Assembly (NCBI RefSeq): GCF_021130785.1
Contig: NW_025776240.1
Span: 62,001 to 126,000 of the forward strand
DNA: 64,000 bases
Source: Homalodisca vitripennis
Taxonomy: Eukaryota; Arthropoda; Insecta; Hemiptera; Cicadellidae
Direction: 5' to 3'
Under the pieces are notes generated by a model that saw only the letters and a list, made by a program, of their open reading frames with translations, had not been told where the DNA came from and made no database searches. Within the stretch, counting starts at the first letter, position 1. Each line of letters opens with the position of its first letter. The translations under genes were made by a program, and so were the position numbers. This document shows, one piece after another, positions 1 to 12,039 of this stretch.

Positions 1-684
1 TTTGGTATATCTAGAACTAGCATTAGAAGAATGTTAAACACGGTAGGGCTGAAACCATATCGGCCTAATTTACTGCAAGGTTTGAATGAAGATGATTATG
101 ACAGGCGAATGGAATTTTGTGAGTAGTACGTAATAAGACAAAAAGCTGACAATACATTTTATAAATCAATTTTGTAAAGCAATGACGCAACATGTAAACT
201 TAACGGTCGAGTAAACAGACATAATAGCGGGTACTGGGATTCTGAAAACCCACATTTAGTCATGCAGACTGAATTAAATGCCCTGGTGTATGTGTGTGTA
301 TGTGTTAGCTTATTTGACAATTATTGTTTGAACGAACGGTTAATGCTGTTAAATACCATGATATGTTACATGAGGTAACAATTGAATTGGAAAACAGCCC
401 TGCATTCGAATAACTACAACCTATTCGTGAAACATTAATTTGGCAGCAAGATGGTGCACCTCCTCACTACGGGAACAATATGAGAGATTTCTTGAATGAG
501 ACTTTTGCAGAATGGATAGGAAGACGAGGTACAACTGAATGGCCTGCGCGTTCACCCGATATCACCCCAATTGACTTTTCGATTTGGGGAATTGTAAAAG
601 AAAAAGTTGTTTCAGAGAAAATAATGGAGGACACTTTGAACATTTACTTTAGGTATGTATTTGTTATGTGGTATGACAAATAAA
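1..684 (+). pseudogene. mariner/Tc1-type (DDE_3) transposase, decayed, 5' end outside window
   Basis: This is the remnant of a cut-and-paste transposase. Frame 1 begins mid-protein with the linker that follows the helix-turn-helix part (residues like KPYRPNLLQ and DYDRRMEFCE), broken by TAG at 124. From 181 the same frame reads NDATCKLNG and VNRHNSGYW, the region of the first catalytic Asp. After a frameshift between about 290 and 339 the reading continues in another frame, with a TAA at 411. It then gives WQQDGAPPH (second Asp, codon 450-452) and WPARSPDITPIDFSIWG (third Asp), about 40 residues apart, and ends at TAA 682-684. Order and motifs match the insect mariner/Tc1 superfamily. With two stops and a frameshift it cannot make a working enzyme. 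The methionine at 480 is internal, not a start. The family call is from memory of motif patterns; the exact subfamily is not determined. Confidence 0.85.
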
Positions 685-756
685 ATTATATACATTCATA
701 TTCATATACTTTATGATAAATTCATACTTACTATCGCAATGCATTATTGTCAAATG

Positions 757-777
757 ACTTATGGCCCACCTTGTATA
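757..777 (+). repeat. probable right terminal inverted repeat of the mariner-type element
   Basis: The sequence ACTTATGGCCCACCTTGTAT followed by A, about 70 bases after the transposase stop, read on the other strand starts TATACAAGGTGGGCCATAAG. That closely resembles termini I know from insect mariner/Tc1-type elements (TATACAGGGTGGCCCA-like). It ends at a TA dinucleotide, the usual target. The left terminus lies outside the window, so the pairing cannot be tested here. Confidence 0.6.
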
Positions 778-784
778 TTAAATA

Positions 785-2230
785 TACATACATTCTTTTT
801 TACTGGTTTCATTGAAAACAATTATATATTTTTACTGGATTTGAATTAAAAAAAAATTGATATGAGATCCATATTATCACTTTTAGTGATTATATTTTCA
901 CTGAGGAATTACAATTTTCTCGTTATTTTTAGTGCTTGTTACTTTCAATGAAATAAGTGCAGTGACAGATTTCCCGGAATCGAATGTCAGTTACTTATTA
1001 TCCCTTATTAATCCCTTCATATTAAAACCTGATATTGTTACGTCAACAGAAATCTATCTTGCCTTAATTCCTCTGAGATTATATATTTACATGAGTTGTT
1101 GGGAAATATTTTAGAATTATTAACAATAAAAAAAACTTCAGATAGGAAGACTTTTACTTTCTCTGTTTTGATAGTCAAAATCTAAATACGAATCTAATAC
1201 GAGTAAAATGTATACCCACACAAAATATGTGACAAAAAGTCACTATGAGGGCCGTGCGATGTATAACCCACCATTGGTTTGACATATATAACTGAAAAGT
1301 AAATTACAATAGTAAAAAAGGACATAATTATTTACTTCTTGTTTAAAATACCTTGGATTAAATTTTTAAATATACGGGATTACAAACCTCTCTTGCTTAG
1401 GAAAGAACGATTTGCGAAAGTGCCATATTAATTTTAGCTAGCTATACTAGAAATATATCAAATTTTTCAAATCCAAATCCATTAAACTATTTAGTCTTAT
1501 AGAATTGGGAAAACATAAAAATTATAAGTACGCTAAACAACGTGACTCATAACAGGCTTCGCTAAAGTTGGATGAACAATTCAAAATACATAGCTCATTT
1601 CATTGGTTAGATGACTTGTTTGCGTTACACACATTCGGACAGAAAAGAAGAGTTCACAGCCCCATGGAAGACTGAAAAAGGTATATCAGTCTACTGAGTG
1701 ATAAACTTAAAAAATGCTCAGTAAAATCCTATATAGAGACATGCGACTAACTCTTGTCTACGCAGAAATTTCATATAAAATTCGAAGATAGAACGAAAGC
1801 TTTCAGTCTCTCGTGTGCTAGCATCGCTAAGGCAAGAAATATATTTTTAATGACGATTATAATTATGTGAATATAACTATGTGTCGGCAAAGTGGTCTTT
1901 TCCAAGATTTCTAAGTACAATGAATTGATTCACCATTTCTGAGTTGTCGAGTATTTTCATGATTGGAAATTTAGAAGAAATTATGATAATTCTCAACCTA
2001 TACACGGTTATAGTAACATACTTGTGTTCGAGAAGAGGATTATGGGATAGTTAGTTCCTCCAACTTGGCGCGGAGACCCTTGTATAGTCTCTTCAACGTA
2101 ACCCCATACAAAATGTATTATCTAACATTCAATAGGAATTTAAAGTTTATTTAATTAAAAAATATTTAGTAATTATTACAAAATTAGTTGTATGCAAGGT
2201 ATAACATAATGTTATGATAATAGTAAATTT
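785..2230. other. AT-rich non-coding DNA
   Basis: No gene recognised. Open frames are short and lack family motifs. Around 1553-1640 the text (GGCTTCGCTAAAGTTGGATG, then AGCTCATTTCATTGG) resembles 41970-42040 (GCTTCGCTGATGTTGCATG, then CTGAACTCATTGCATT), so both may be old copies of one dispersed repeat. Confidence 0.5.
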
Positions 2231-2235
2231 CATTA

Positions 2236-2460
2236 CTAGTCTCGTGGCGTGTTGCGAGGTAAGGTTGCGTTTCTGCGCGAAGCGAGCCGAGTTTGGAAAA
2301 TGCCATAAGGAAACGTAAAACTATTTTATAATTCACCAGCTGATTCCCGCGGCTTTACACACTTTTCATTCGCTTTGCCCGTGTATGAGCACTGGGTTGA
2401 AGTGAATTATACTTCTAACGCCGGTGTAGAGTTTGCCTTGTTGCCACAATCAAGGAAATA
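2236..2460. repeat. GC-richer patch, probable dispersed repeat fragment
   Basis: A block clearly richer in G and C than its surroundings contains CCCGCGGCTTTACACAC and TTTGCCCGTGTATGAGCAC. The 'cccgcggctt ... tttgccc' wording is familiar from interspersed repeats of many insect genomes. I see no coding frame or ends and cannot assign a class. Confidence 0.35.
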
Positions 2461-2729
2461 CGTCAAAAGTATATGTTTATAGCCATTGTCTATGTACATG
2501 TCTTATTATAAATTGGTGTGACACTCAATCTTTAAGTTGAACCAAAAATAGTTTATTTTTAACAAATATACATCATAAGCACCTTCTAACAGTTTTTGAC
2601 TATTTTTAATATACGTAACTGTGTTGTAATAGCAATTTTGAATGTGCAAGCACTTTGAAATTATAACCTTTTACAGCTCCGAGTGGCGAGTTTCATTAAT
2701 GGACATAGCTAATAAAACCTTCTCCGTAG

Positions 2730-2731
<2 letters not shown>

Positions 2732-2805
<74 letters not shown>
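2732..2805. repeat. (AT)n microsatellite
   Basis: Uninterrupted alternating A and T for about 74 bases. The open frame through it on the minus strand (runs of Ile-Tyr) is a product of the repeat, not a gene. Confidence 0.97.
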
Positions 2806-2809
<4 letters not shown>

Positions 2810-2810
<1 letters not shown>

Positions 2811-5800
2811 GATCGGTCAAAAAGTGTCTGAGTCTATCCACATGATGATAACGCAACGTTATAATGATAACAGGAGTCTATCCTCAGGTCTTAATAAACT
2901 TTTATAAGGTCTTCATAGCAGTAAAAAAGACACATAACACATTCCATCACATGTTAGATTTTTAAAACATTGTCAAAATAAATGACTTTAATTATTAAAC
3001 TAATCTTTTTATTAACTAGCTCAAACATCGTGTATTGCAACAAAATCATTCAACTCATCAGAACAAAATCTATCTAGGAAATCACCAAGTGGCGCACTCA
3101 AGATAATCACTTTGAGAACTTGACAATAACAGCGACTAATGGAGTGAGTCGTTGTGCTTTTTGTAATATGTATGTATTTTATATATATAATTTTTCACCC
3201 GTTAAGAAAGTTTTAGTCTGAACCTTTTCTTTCTTAGAAATAATAATAAATAATAATTATAAACTATAATTTATTTTGCTCAAAATAGTCAATTTAGATA
3301 AACACGAATGATTGTAAAATATAATCACTAGTATATCTTTGAGTTCTCTCCACTTATTCTCTTCACTTAAACGTTTAAAAAAATTTCATATAATTATTCC
3401 ATGAATAAAAAAATTATCGTAAATTAGAATAGTATTTAGAAACAATTATGGGATATAACATATGTTATAATGTTACAAAGTAATTTAACATTCAGAGTGA
3501 TGTATGTTTTAAGACAAGGTCGGATACTATATGAAAATAGAATAACATGTTTATCTGTCAGTAAAATTCCATTTACTAAAGTAAAAATCACCGCATCTTA
3601 AAGGATATTGAGAAAATGTTTATTGATCACAACTATTTTAATAAACTTTTATTAAATAAATTCTTATCTGGAAGACTCATTTCATTAGCTAGCTTACAAC
3701 AAATTCATAACGCCCACTTTGTCTCAACTGTTTAAGAAGCTGCACCATTTGTCAATTAGAATTAGCTGTTACCAATTAGAAATAATTAATTAAATTGAAT
3801 AGGTTTCTGTTTTTTCACTAAAAACAGTTAGGCTGGATTGATTCTTAAATCAAAATAAACTCTTTTCTCTAACGAACAATTCTAACAATCAGTGCTGGAT
3901 AATCAGTTATGGCTGAATGAAGAAATTGGAAGAGCATTAAGAGGACGTGGTATAGAAAAAGATATTGAAAGCAGGTATTCAATACCTGGTGTGTGTGTGT
4001 GGTTCATGGTATTTGAGGAAAAATAAATGCGTGATAACATGTAGCTGAAAGAATAATCCTGCAAATCCGTTTAAATCGTGAATGAATTGTAAATCAGGAG
4101 ACATGCTAATATTCTGTATTCTGATTGGGTATTATACTTTTGTATTTTTTTTATTCGATATTTATGTCTATGAGTTCTGAAAGTTTTAAAAAATCGGGTA
4201 ATGCAAAATAATAGATGGACAAAATTATGATTATTGTTACATGCATGCATTGTACTTGTTTTATGCTTAAGGGAAACACTTTGTTGGGCTTTATTTACTA
4301 AATTTAAAAACTATTCATTGCTACATAAACTTTCGGAATAATATAATGTTTAAACTAATATGGTAAGTGTTGCACAGTTATATATAATATTAACGCTGGA
4401 TTTTCTTTTTATATTTTAGTAATCATCGGAATTTGATAATCTAATTTGACTTCAATCCTTAGATATTTTCAACTATTATTTGTAGTCGTTTAAACTTATA
4501 AATATATATTTTAAGTATATGTTGCTGATCGTTTTATACTATGCTGGAATGGACATCTGTCTATCTCAGGGAGTAAGATAGGAGTAATTTATAGGAGAGA
4601 TAACTATCAAAAATGGTTTGGTTTTTGAATCACTTTCCGTCACTTCAATTTAGAAAAGCTTTTAAATAATATTTTTACTATTTAATCTATTCCTGGCTCA
4701 CATTGTGCTTCAAATTGTAACCGAATATTGTGTCTTGAAAAAGGCCGTAAACGTTGATATTTCAAGTAATAAATGAAGTCCAATTTATAAACCAATTCTT
4801 TTCATATGAAAAGAGGATTTTTATAACTTTTTTTTGTAAAAGGGTTTCTATTAGATAAAATACCATTTATAAATCAATGTTTTGGGACGAATTGCGGATT
4901 TGTTGGTTTTTAAGAACTCTAAGGTTTAGGCAATATATCTATCATACATTATTTGTTCAGTAGATATATTCAATCTTTAAATAATAATCTTTAAAATTAG
5001 ATTATTAAGATACATTTGTGCCAATTTATTAAACTGCAACAACAGAATTTAGGAGTGTTTTTAACCATTAACTAGATCATATTTTATACCAATATATTCC
5101 CTTTAAGATAAATGTTTAAGTGAGAAAATGAAATAATCCCTATTGTTTTTAAGACAATCCCTATAGAAGTTTTAAAGATATAACTTTACAACGGCCTTAA
5201 CTGTTCAGTGAGATATAACACAATAAACTTACATCTATACGTTAATGAAGGTTTAACATATTGTCATGATTGGTTTATGAGATGGGAAAGATCATGCGAT
5301 GCATGATATTGATAACTGATGCATACCATTGGAGCTGTACCACAAATCTGAGAAACACATTATTTTTTCTCTTTTACTTTTTATATTAGGTGGATTTTTT
5401 TCTACTGAAGTATAAATTGATATAGTGTTTTCACTATTCGTTCCAGTATGATAACAAAAAATGGTGCTAATGCATAAGAGAAATGAAAAACATCATTATC
5501 GTAATTTACATAAAGCTGGTAAGAGCTACTAAAACACTATGAGATGCAGAACGATTATTTAAAAATTGAAAGCAATTCCTTCAGTCTTAAAATACGTATA
5601 TAAATATTATATCACAGGAAATCCGCATAAAGAAACCGACGCGTCTTTACTTACTTGTCTGAAAATGATGTAAAATATCTTTTATTTGTCTTACGGTCTG
5701 TTTTAAGTTGATCTAATCATATAGAATATAAACCGAGATAAAAAGTTTCGCTTCATGTTTTGAACCCTTTCAATACCTGCCATTTTGATCTTCGCGTCGG

Positions 5801-7290
5801 TGGTGTTTTGTCCTGAGTTGCTAATGATTGATAACTTTCATAAGATAAAAATACTCCATTGTTCTCAAGAAAAACCACCTTGTGTATTATGTTGAAATGT
5901 TATTAAAATAATATAATGGTTATATTATTGAAGTTTTGCTGGAAATTGGAAGGACGAAGAATAGACTTAGCAATACCAAATCGTGCCAATCACTGATCTT
6001 TTAGAGGAAGTATAAAGACCTAGTTGATTTACTACCAGTATCCACAATGTTTATTCATAAATTGATAATTTCTTTGAAATGTATTGTTTACTTAAATAAA
6101 AAATTAAAGAACGATCCATAGTAAAGTTAGTTGTTCTTTTAACGGCTGGACCCAAAACAATAGGTAGATAGAAGAATATAATTTTGTTTTACCAGTTCAA
6201 CTTATCATTATTTCAAATACAAAAATCAGAGTTTGTTTAAAACAACCAGTTTTGAAAATATCCTTCGCAATGAATTAAACTTATAACGAGATAAGTTTTT
6301 CTACAGACTGAACTTCGCCACTGATTGTACTTGATAAGTTATTGTTACCGACCCTGAACAGTTTTTTACCTGTTCTGGGACCTCTATAAATATCTGAGTA
6401 CCCTGCATAGTCGTTAATAGTAAAATTGTACACTTATCTCAAATTGCAAAATACCAAAGTATGGTTTAAGAAAGGAATTTTACAATATACTTAATCTAGT
6501 ATATAGTACTATGAGAGCTCTGTGCATTATTGGAAACCATAAAAAATAATTTATAATATTTAATATTTTAGAGCAAGCAATCACAATTAAGGCACTTTTA
6601 CTGTATTTTTACGTGGCTGAGTTAACCATTTAGTTTCTATAACGGCTTGGATTGTAGATATTAATATTTAGACATCCAAGACGATATAAAATATTGTTTG
6701 ATTAGTAAGCTCCGAGTGAATATTTAGTAAAATTTATCACTAGATTTTTAAAATATTACATATTATGTGGTTTGTCTTAAATAAAAATTACAGTTCTAAA
6801 TATTAAAATAATGGATTTATTTTAAAATGGCAAATTAATAATTCAATGTTTCAGAATTTTTCACTCTTTTTTCCACAAAGAATTGACAAATCGTTTAGTA
6901 AATTTAAAAGGTCCTTTGGCAAGAAATAAAAATATTAATCAAATATATCAAACTAAAAATCAGAGTTCTCTTCTAATATAAAATAATAAAGTTTTAAAAT
7001 AAAAATCAAATACCACTAGGAAGTAACTAAAATAAAAATGTTCACTTCTAAGTTCACTCAAAATTCAACATAACAAAATCAAACTTCTCTTTCCACTAGT
7101 TGAACCTCAACTTTCAAGTCTTTGCAATTCATATTACAACTCTCTCAAACAATTATTAAAGTACAATTAATTACCAATTATAATTCACAATAAAACGGTT
7201 CCAATTAAATATTAATAAATTTCCAAATTTCAATTAAAGTTATTAACAAAGTTCAGTTTTTAATTCACTTCTCTTGCAAGTTTGAACCAA
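2810..7290. other. AT-rich non-coding DNA
   Basis: About 4.5 kb with no open frame longer than about 60 codons, no recognisable motif, no RNA gene and no clear repeat that I could pair within the window. It is rich in A/T runs. Confidence 0.5.
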
Positions 7291-7292
7291 AC

Positions 7293-7646
7293 GTGACTTG
7301 TATGATTCTATTGTGCTCTATGTTCATCGATAATCAGTTATTCAGATTGCTCTGTAGTTTCTATGAATTTAATTTTTCCTATAAAAAAGACAACAAAATT
7401 AATTTAATATCAGATCTGGAAGACTATTTCAATATAACGTACAATACATTTAGTGCTTACCTCAAAATCCCTCGCGGTAAAATATTTAGAAACACAGCGC
7501 ACTGTAATCAACTTAATTCACGAAAATTACCAAAAGAAGGGCGAAAATTATTAGCTGGCCGTTTTATACTTCTCATTCCCACCAATTCTGATAGACATTC
7601 GCGGCGTTCTCTTATTCGCCCAGCCGAATCCATTCAAGAACAATAG
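7293..7646 (+). other. unexplained 117-codon open frame, probably not a gene
   Basis: The frame begins with hydrophobic residues and ends in a basic, Arg- and Ser-rich tail (SDRHSRRSLIRPAESIQEQ). I see no known domain, no splice-site logic and no related copy elsewhere in the window. Composition follows the surrounding AT-rich DNA until about 7550, where it becomes less AT-rich. Frames of this length occur by chance in 64 kb. It could also be part of an unrecognised retroelement. Confidence 0.12.
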
Positions 7647-7649
7647 CCT

Positions 7650-10060
7650 TGTCAGATCTAACGTAAATGCAGAACAAGACAAGTTCTTATAAATTCAAGG
7701 CAGTGAACCGCTTTCTAATAATTTAAAACTACCAGTACTAACTTGCCAAAGGATTACATATTCGTTTTTATACTAACTTCTCACAATATAATATAAAATT
7801 AAATCCCAAAATTTTCATTTAATTTAAGTTTTAATTAAAAAATAAACCAATGCAGCTTTAAAAACGCTTCAGTTTCGAATAACCATTAACTTATAATGAT
7901 ATTGTCTATGTATTTTTTATGATTACTTTAATAAATGTTTCGCTTAATCAGTTTGTTTTTTATATGATATGACCGCTCAGCACATATTATGTAAACAATT
8001 ATTATGCAAATTTATCTAAGATCTATAATATAAATGTATGTAAAATTAGTTTCGTGTAATTGTAATATTGTAATAATTCGTCTTCATATCGAACTTACTA
8101 ATACTTATTTTTTCTTTCGCTTACATATCATAATTATTAGTCCCAAATAACTGTACAAGTAGCTTTGCTATGCAATTTTGTTTGTATCTTACATTTAGAT
8201 TTTAATAGCTATTTTAAAAAACAGATTAACAACAATAAGTATTTCTGGACCGCTAATATTTCGCATAAAAATGACAAGCTTTAGAAGGACAAGGTTTTAT
8301 CAACGTTGATTCTAAATTGATTGGTTAGTTCATTACGGCAGGAACAGCGAATAACCAATAATGAAAAGCGTCTCCATCATAGCAAGCCTGTTACAATAAA
8401 ACGTTCCGCTGTGCTTCATTCCGTTTTAGAATACTTGATACAAATTAATGATACAAATTAATGATAATTAATTTAACAGAAACATATTTCTCCAGTTACC
8501 TATTGTTTTTCAGCAATGTTGAAAGAACAGTTTGGATGGCTTCTCTGTATCAGACATTAGTCTACCAAATCCTGTCTCATGTCATTGCTTTGTGCACTAG
8601 TACATCAGAAAAATGTTATTTGATCTTTCAACTTGAAAAATAGTTTGAGAACATTTGGTTCATTTATGGTTAGTTGATTTTATCGAACTTATGGTTAATT
8701 ATACTTATTTTTTCCGATAGCGGATACAATGAGAATAACGTGTTACTGAAAATTCAACTTGGTTTGGAGCAGGTAAGTCCACTAACTATTTGTTTTTTTT
8801 TATTTGTTCAATTCCTTGTTCTGTTTTCATATCAAGAGTTATAAAAGTTATAGACACATTGTTTCAACTTTCTATGCATATTATAAACTCATTATTTGAA
8901 ACCGGTTTTTGGAAACCTTCAGACGCTTTTCAGATATATATTCTGTAAAATATCCTTAACATTATAACCAACAATTATTGTAATTAGGCGGAATTATAAA
9001 ATAACCTTAAATTTGAATTGAAATACCTAAATTTCTTCTTGAAATTATAAATAAAATGTTTTTTTTTCTGACTCCCAAAAAATATCTTGAATGTTCTGTG
9101 AGAAAATTATATTTCAAAATTTAAAAAAAGATTTATTCCTACGGGAGATTGATTTTACCACCTGAATGAAGTAGAAAGCTTTATCAGGTGAATTAAAATT
9201 GTATTACTATGAAGCTATCTACATAAAACTGTACTCTACTCCATTTCCTCCTTAAAGGGTTTACTGTACGGGACTGAGCCTAATGTGCTCTACTCTAAAA
9301 TTGAGTCTCGGCAGAATAATGAGATTTCAGTCCCTGCAGGATGCAACATGCATGAGCAGCTACAAAATGGGCTGTAAAGCATATGTAATGTACTGAAAGG
9401 TCTTATGCCTATTTTAATTTGGAATGGTTCAGTTAGAGGCAGAGATTAAATGGAAAAGTAACATTATTTAGTTTTATATTTTAGTAATACTTAAAATACG
9501 GGAAAAGTTTTTGTAGTCTAAAAAATTTAGATACTGCAAAAATATCCAAGCACTCACGAATATAACTAAAAATATATATTTTTCAACGAAAATTTTTGGT
9601 CAAACGTTTACATGAAACAAATATGTTAACGCATTAGGTTAACATAACAAACCTGTTAAAATCACTATCACTATAAACAGTGTGAAATAAAGAAAGTGTT
9701 TTTTTTTTAGAAATGCATCAAGTGAAACTTTTTTACGTATGATTATTGAGAAATAGAAAAATTAAGATGCACTAAGTTGAGTACAACTTTCAGTACTCGT
9801 TAAGAAAATATTCGGTAAAGTTTATAATTCAATATAATTAGTTATATATATTTGAAGGTTAAAAAAACAGTTTATCACTATTTTATAATCACTATGGATG
9901 GCAGGTTTAATAAAAAAAAAAAAAACTGTAAAATAACTAATATACAAGAAAGTATAAAAATTGAACAATGTGAACACTTTGATTCTTTATCTCTAGTTCT
10001 TATTTCCTAAGCATATCAGCATAATTTATTGCACTTAAAGGCAAAGTGTTAAGTAAAAAA
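7650..10060. other. AT-rich non-coding DNA
   Basis: No gene recognised. A 60-codon frame at 8461-8643 has no motif. Bases 9240-9420 are less AT-rich and may be a repeat fragment, but I found no second copy. Short A-runs occur at 9694-9705 and 9909-9925. Confidence 0.5.
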
Positions 10061-10071
10061 TTATGCCATCC

Positions 10072-10136
<65 letters not shown>
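10072..10136. repeat. (AT)n microsatellite, one phase break
   Basis: Alternating A/T with one AA break near 10096. The open frames crossing it on both strands are Ile-Tyr runs caused by the repeat. Confidence 0.97.
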
Positions 10137-10139
<3 letters not shown>

Positions 10140-10760
10140 ATTTCAATGGTTGAAAAAGGTAAAAAATATCACTAAGAATGTTGTGTTCTGGTGGAGAGCG
10201 GAATTGACAAGGTCTGTCAAACATTACGCACCACTAGTTCAGGCCAGTCTGGGTTTCCGCTGCTTTTCCCGGAATCCGCAAGTAAAATTAATATTCATGA
10301 TAGAAAAGCGCATTTATTTTAAAGTACACATAGCTTAATATATTCGCCTTTATTCTTTCAGTTATGTGGAATATTATTGTCTTTATATTTATAAGTAACG
10401 TTGTACAGCATGTTGTGAATATTTACTTTTATATCATATGGCTTATACTTTTTTACCGCGTAAATGACTTTGTTACTAGCTCCTTTAAAGTCTTATTTGT
10501 CCCTCGAACTTTTTTGCTAGTGGTGTCTCCCACCAGTATTAACGGTTCTAAAGTACTCTATGTGCACAATTTTCGCCTTGATCACAGCAGCCCCACATCG
10601 CTGAGATTGTATTGCACCTCAAAATGCCAATTATAGACATCTCTGTGACTTCTCTGAAAAGCAAAATATGTGGCCCGTATTATCTTTTGACATCCACAAG
10701 GAGTAAAAGGTAAAATGGTTTTTTTACATTTCCTTTGTTAGAGCTAAGAAGCCATCTCTA
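10140..10760. other. unassigned DNA with a 90-codon open frame
   Basis: The frame at 10364-10636 (hydrophobic N-terminal half, unremarkable C-terminal half) matches no family I know. The part after 10500 is less AT-rich. I see no gene structure and would not annotate a protein. Confidence 0.3.
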
Positions 10761-10765
10761 ATTCA

Positions 10766-10945
10766 ACATGTGCACCAAAGAATCGAAGGTGGGTTTCGAA
10801 CCCCACCAACAATAACCGGGCAGGCAGTCAAGCGCAAGGACACGATCGCTCAGGGGTCATCAATTCAAGCTGAAGCCACGCTCGACGTTGCTCTTGACTT
10901 GCATAACCGCTACACTGAGATACTGGCTCAGAATAGTGGCTTTAG
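10766..10945 (-). repeat. SINE with 5S rRNA-like head, copy 1
   Basis: Read on the minus strand, the element starts with AGTGTAGCGGTTATGCAAG, then AGAGCAACGTCGAGCGTGGC, which resembles the 5S rRNA stretch holding the internal A box (AAGCAACGTCGGGC). It is followed by a decayed C-box region (TTGAATTGATGACCCC). Further on it has GGTTCGAAACC inside a short stem (10791-10807), a B-box-like motif. Two more copies of the head occur at 48679-48741 and 52651-52725 in the same orientation. Known SINE3-type elements use 5S-derived promoters; that class call is an inference from these motifs. Outer ends are approximate. Confidence 0.6.
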
Positions 10946-11062
10946 TGTTGTGGTGAAATATTAACTTTGAAATATTTCTGTGGATGCTTTCGTTGCGTTT
11001 ATAGTATGTGATTTTTCAATATTATTCATAATGTATAATAATATGTATATTCATAGTATAAA

Positions 11063-11094
11063 ATAACCTGCAAAAAGCCTGTTTTGCAGGTTAT
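11063..11094. repeat. perfect hairpin, 13-bp stem and 6-base loop
   Basis: ATAACCTGCAAAA (11063-11075) pairs exactly with TTTTGCAGGTTAT (11082-11094) around the loop AGCCTG. It stands 17 bases before the satellite array. It could be a terminal structure of a non-autonomous element that contains the array (Helentron-like elements combine a stem-loop with internal tandem repeats), but no element ends were found. It does not resemble a eukaryotic gene terminator. Confidence 0.8.
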
Positions 11095-11111
11095 CCTTTA
11101 CGGGCTGTGTC

Positions 11112-12038
11112 AGCTGTAGTCATTAGGGACTAAATAGTCTCCCATACAAGACAGTTAAGGTTGATGGCATCATAGCCTGCGCTCTGATCGATAGTAGAGA
11201 CTTGCGTAATCTGACTCCAGTAATAACTCATTGTCATCTAATTAGCTGTAGTCATTAGGGACTAAATAGTCTCCCATACAGGGCAGTTAAGGTTGATGGC
11301 ATCATAGCCTGCGCTCTGATCGATAGTAGAGACTTGCGTAATCTGACTCCACTCCTTACTCATGGTCATCTGTTTAGTTGTACTTATTAGGGACTAAATA
11401 GTCTCCCATACAAGGCAGTTAAGCTTGATGGCATCATAGCCTGCGCTCTGATCGATAGTAGAGACTTGCGTAATCTGACTCCACTAATAACTCATTGTCA
11501 TCTAATTAGCTGTAGTCATTAGGGACTAAATAGTCTCCTATACAGGGCAGTTAATGTTGATGGCATCATAGACTGCGCTCTGATCTATAGTAGAAACTTG
11601 CGTAATCTGACTCCACTAATAACTCATTGTCATCTAATTAGCTGTAGTCATTAGGGACTAAATAGTCTCCTATACAGGGCAGTTAATGTTGATGGCATCA
11701 TAGCCTGCGCTCTGATCGATAGTAGAGACTTGCGTTAATCTGACTCCACTCCTAGCTCATTGTCATCTGTTTAGCTGTAGTCATTAGGGACTAAATAGTC
11801 TCCCATACAAGGCATTTGTGATTGATGGCATCATAGCCTGCGCTCTGATCGATAGTAGAGACTTGCGTAATCTGACTCCCACTCCTAGCTCATTGTCATC
11901 TGTTTAGCTGTAGTCATTAGGGGACTAAATAGTCTCCCATACAAGGCATTTGTGATTGATGGCATCATAGCCTGCGCTCTGATCGATAGTAGAGACTTGC
12001 GTAATCTGACTCCACTCCTAGCTCATCGTCATCTGTTT
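11112..12038. repeat. satellite array, seven units of about 132 bp
   Basis: The phrase TTGATGGCATCATAG recurs at 11161, 11293, 11425, 11557, 11689, 11822 and 11956, so the spacing is 132, 132, 132, 132, 133 and 134. Units share GGGACTAAATAGTCTCCC-type and GCGCTCTGATCGATAGTAGA blocks and differ by scattered substitutions and one-base insertions. Two subtypes are visible: CAGTTAAGG/CAGTTAATG against GGCATTTGTGA in the last two units. GACTAAATAGTC in each unit is a small inverted repeat. All plus-strand frames are closed by stops in every unit, so it is not coding. Confidence 0.97.
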
Positions 12039-12039
12039 C

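Noticed and set aside
2671..2856. Ile-Tyr repeat protein on the minus strand, and similar frames at 10000-10338 and 39482-39703
   Set aside because: These are translations of (AT)n microsatellites.
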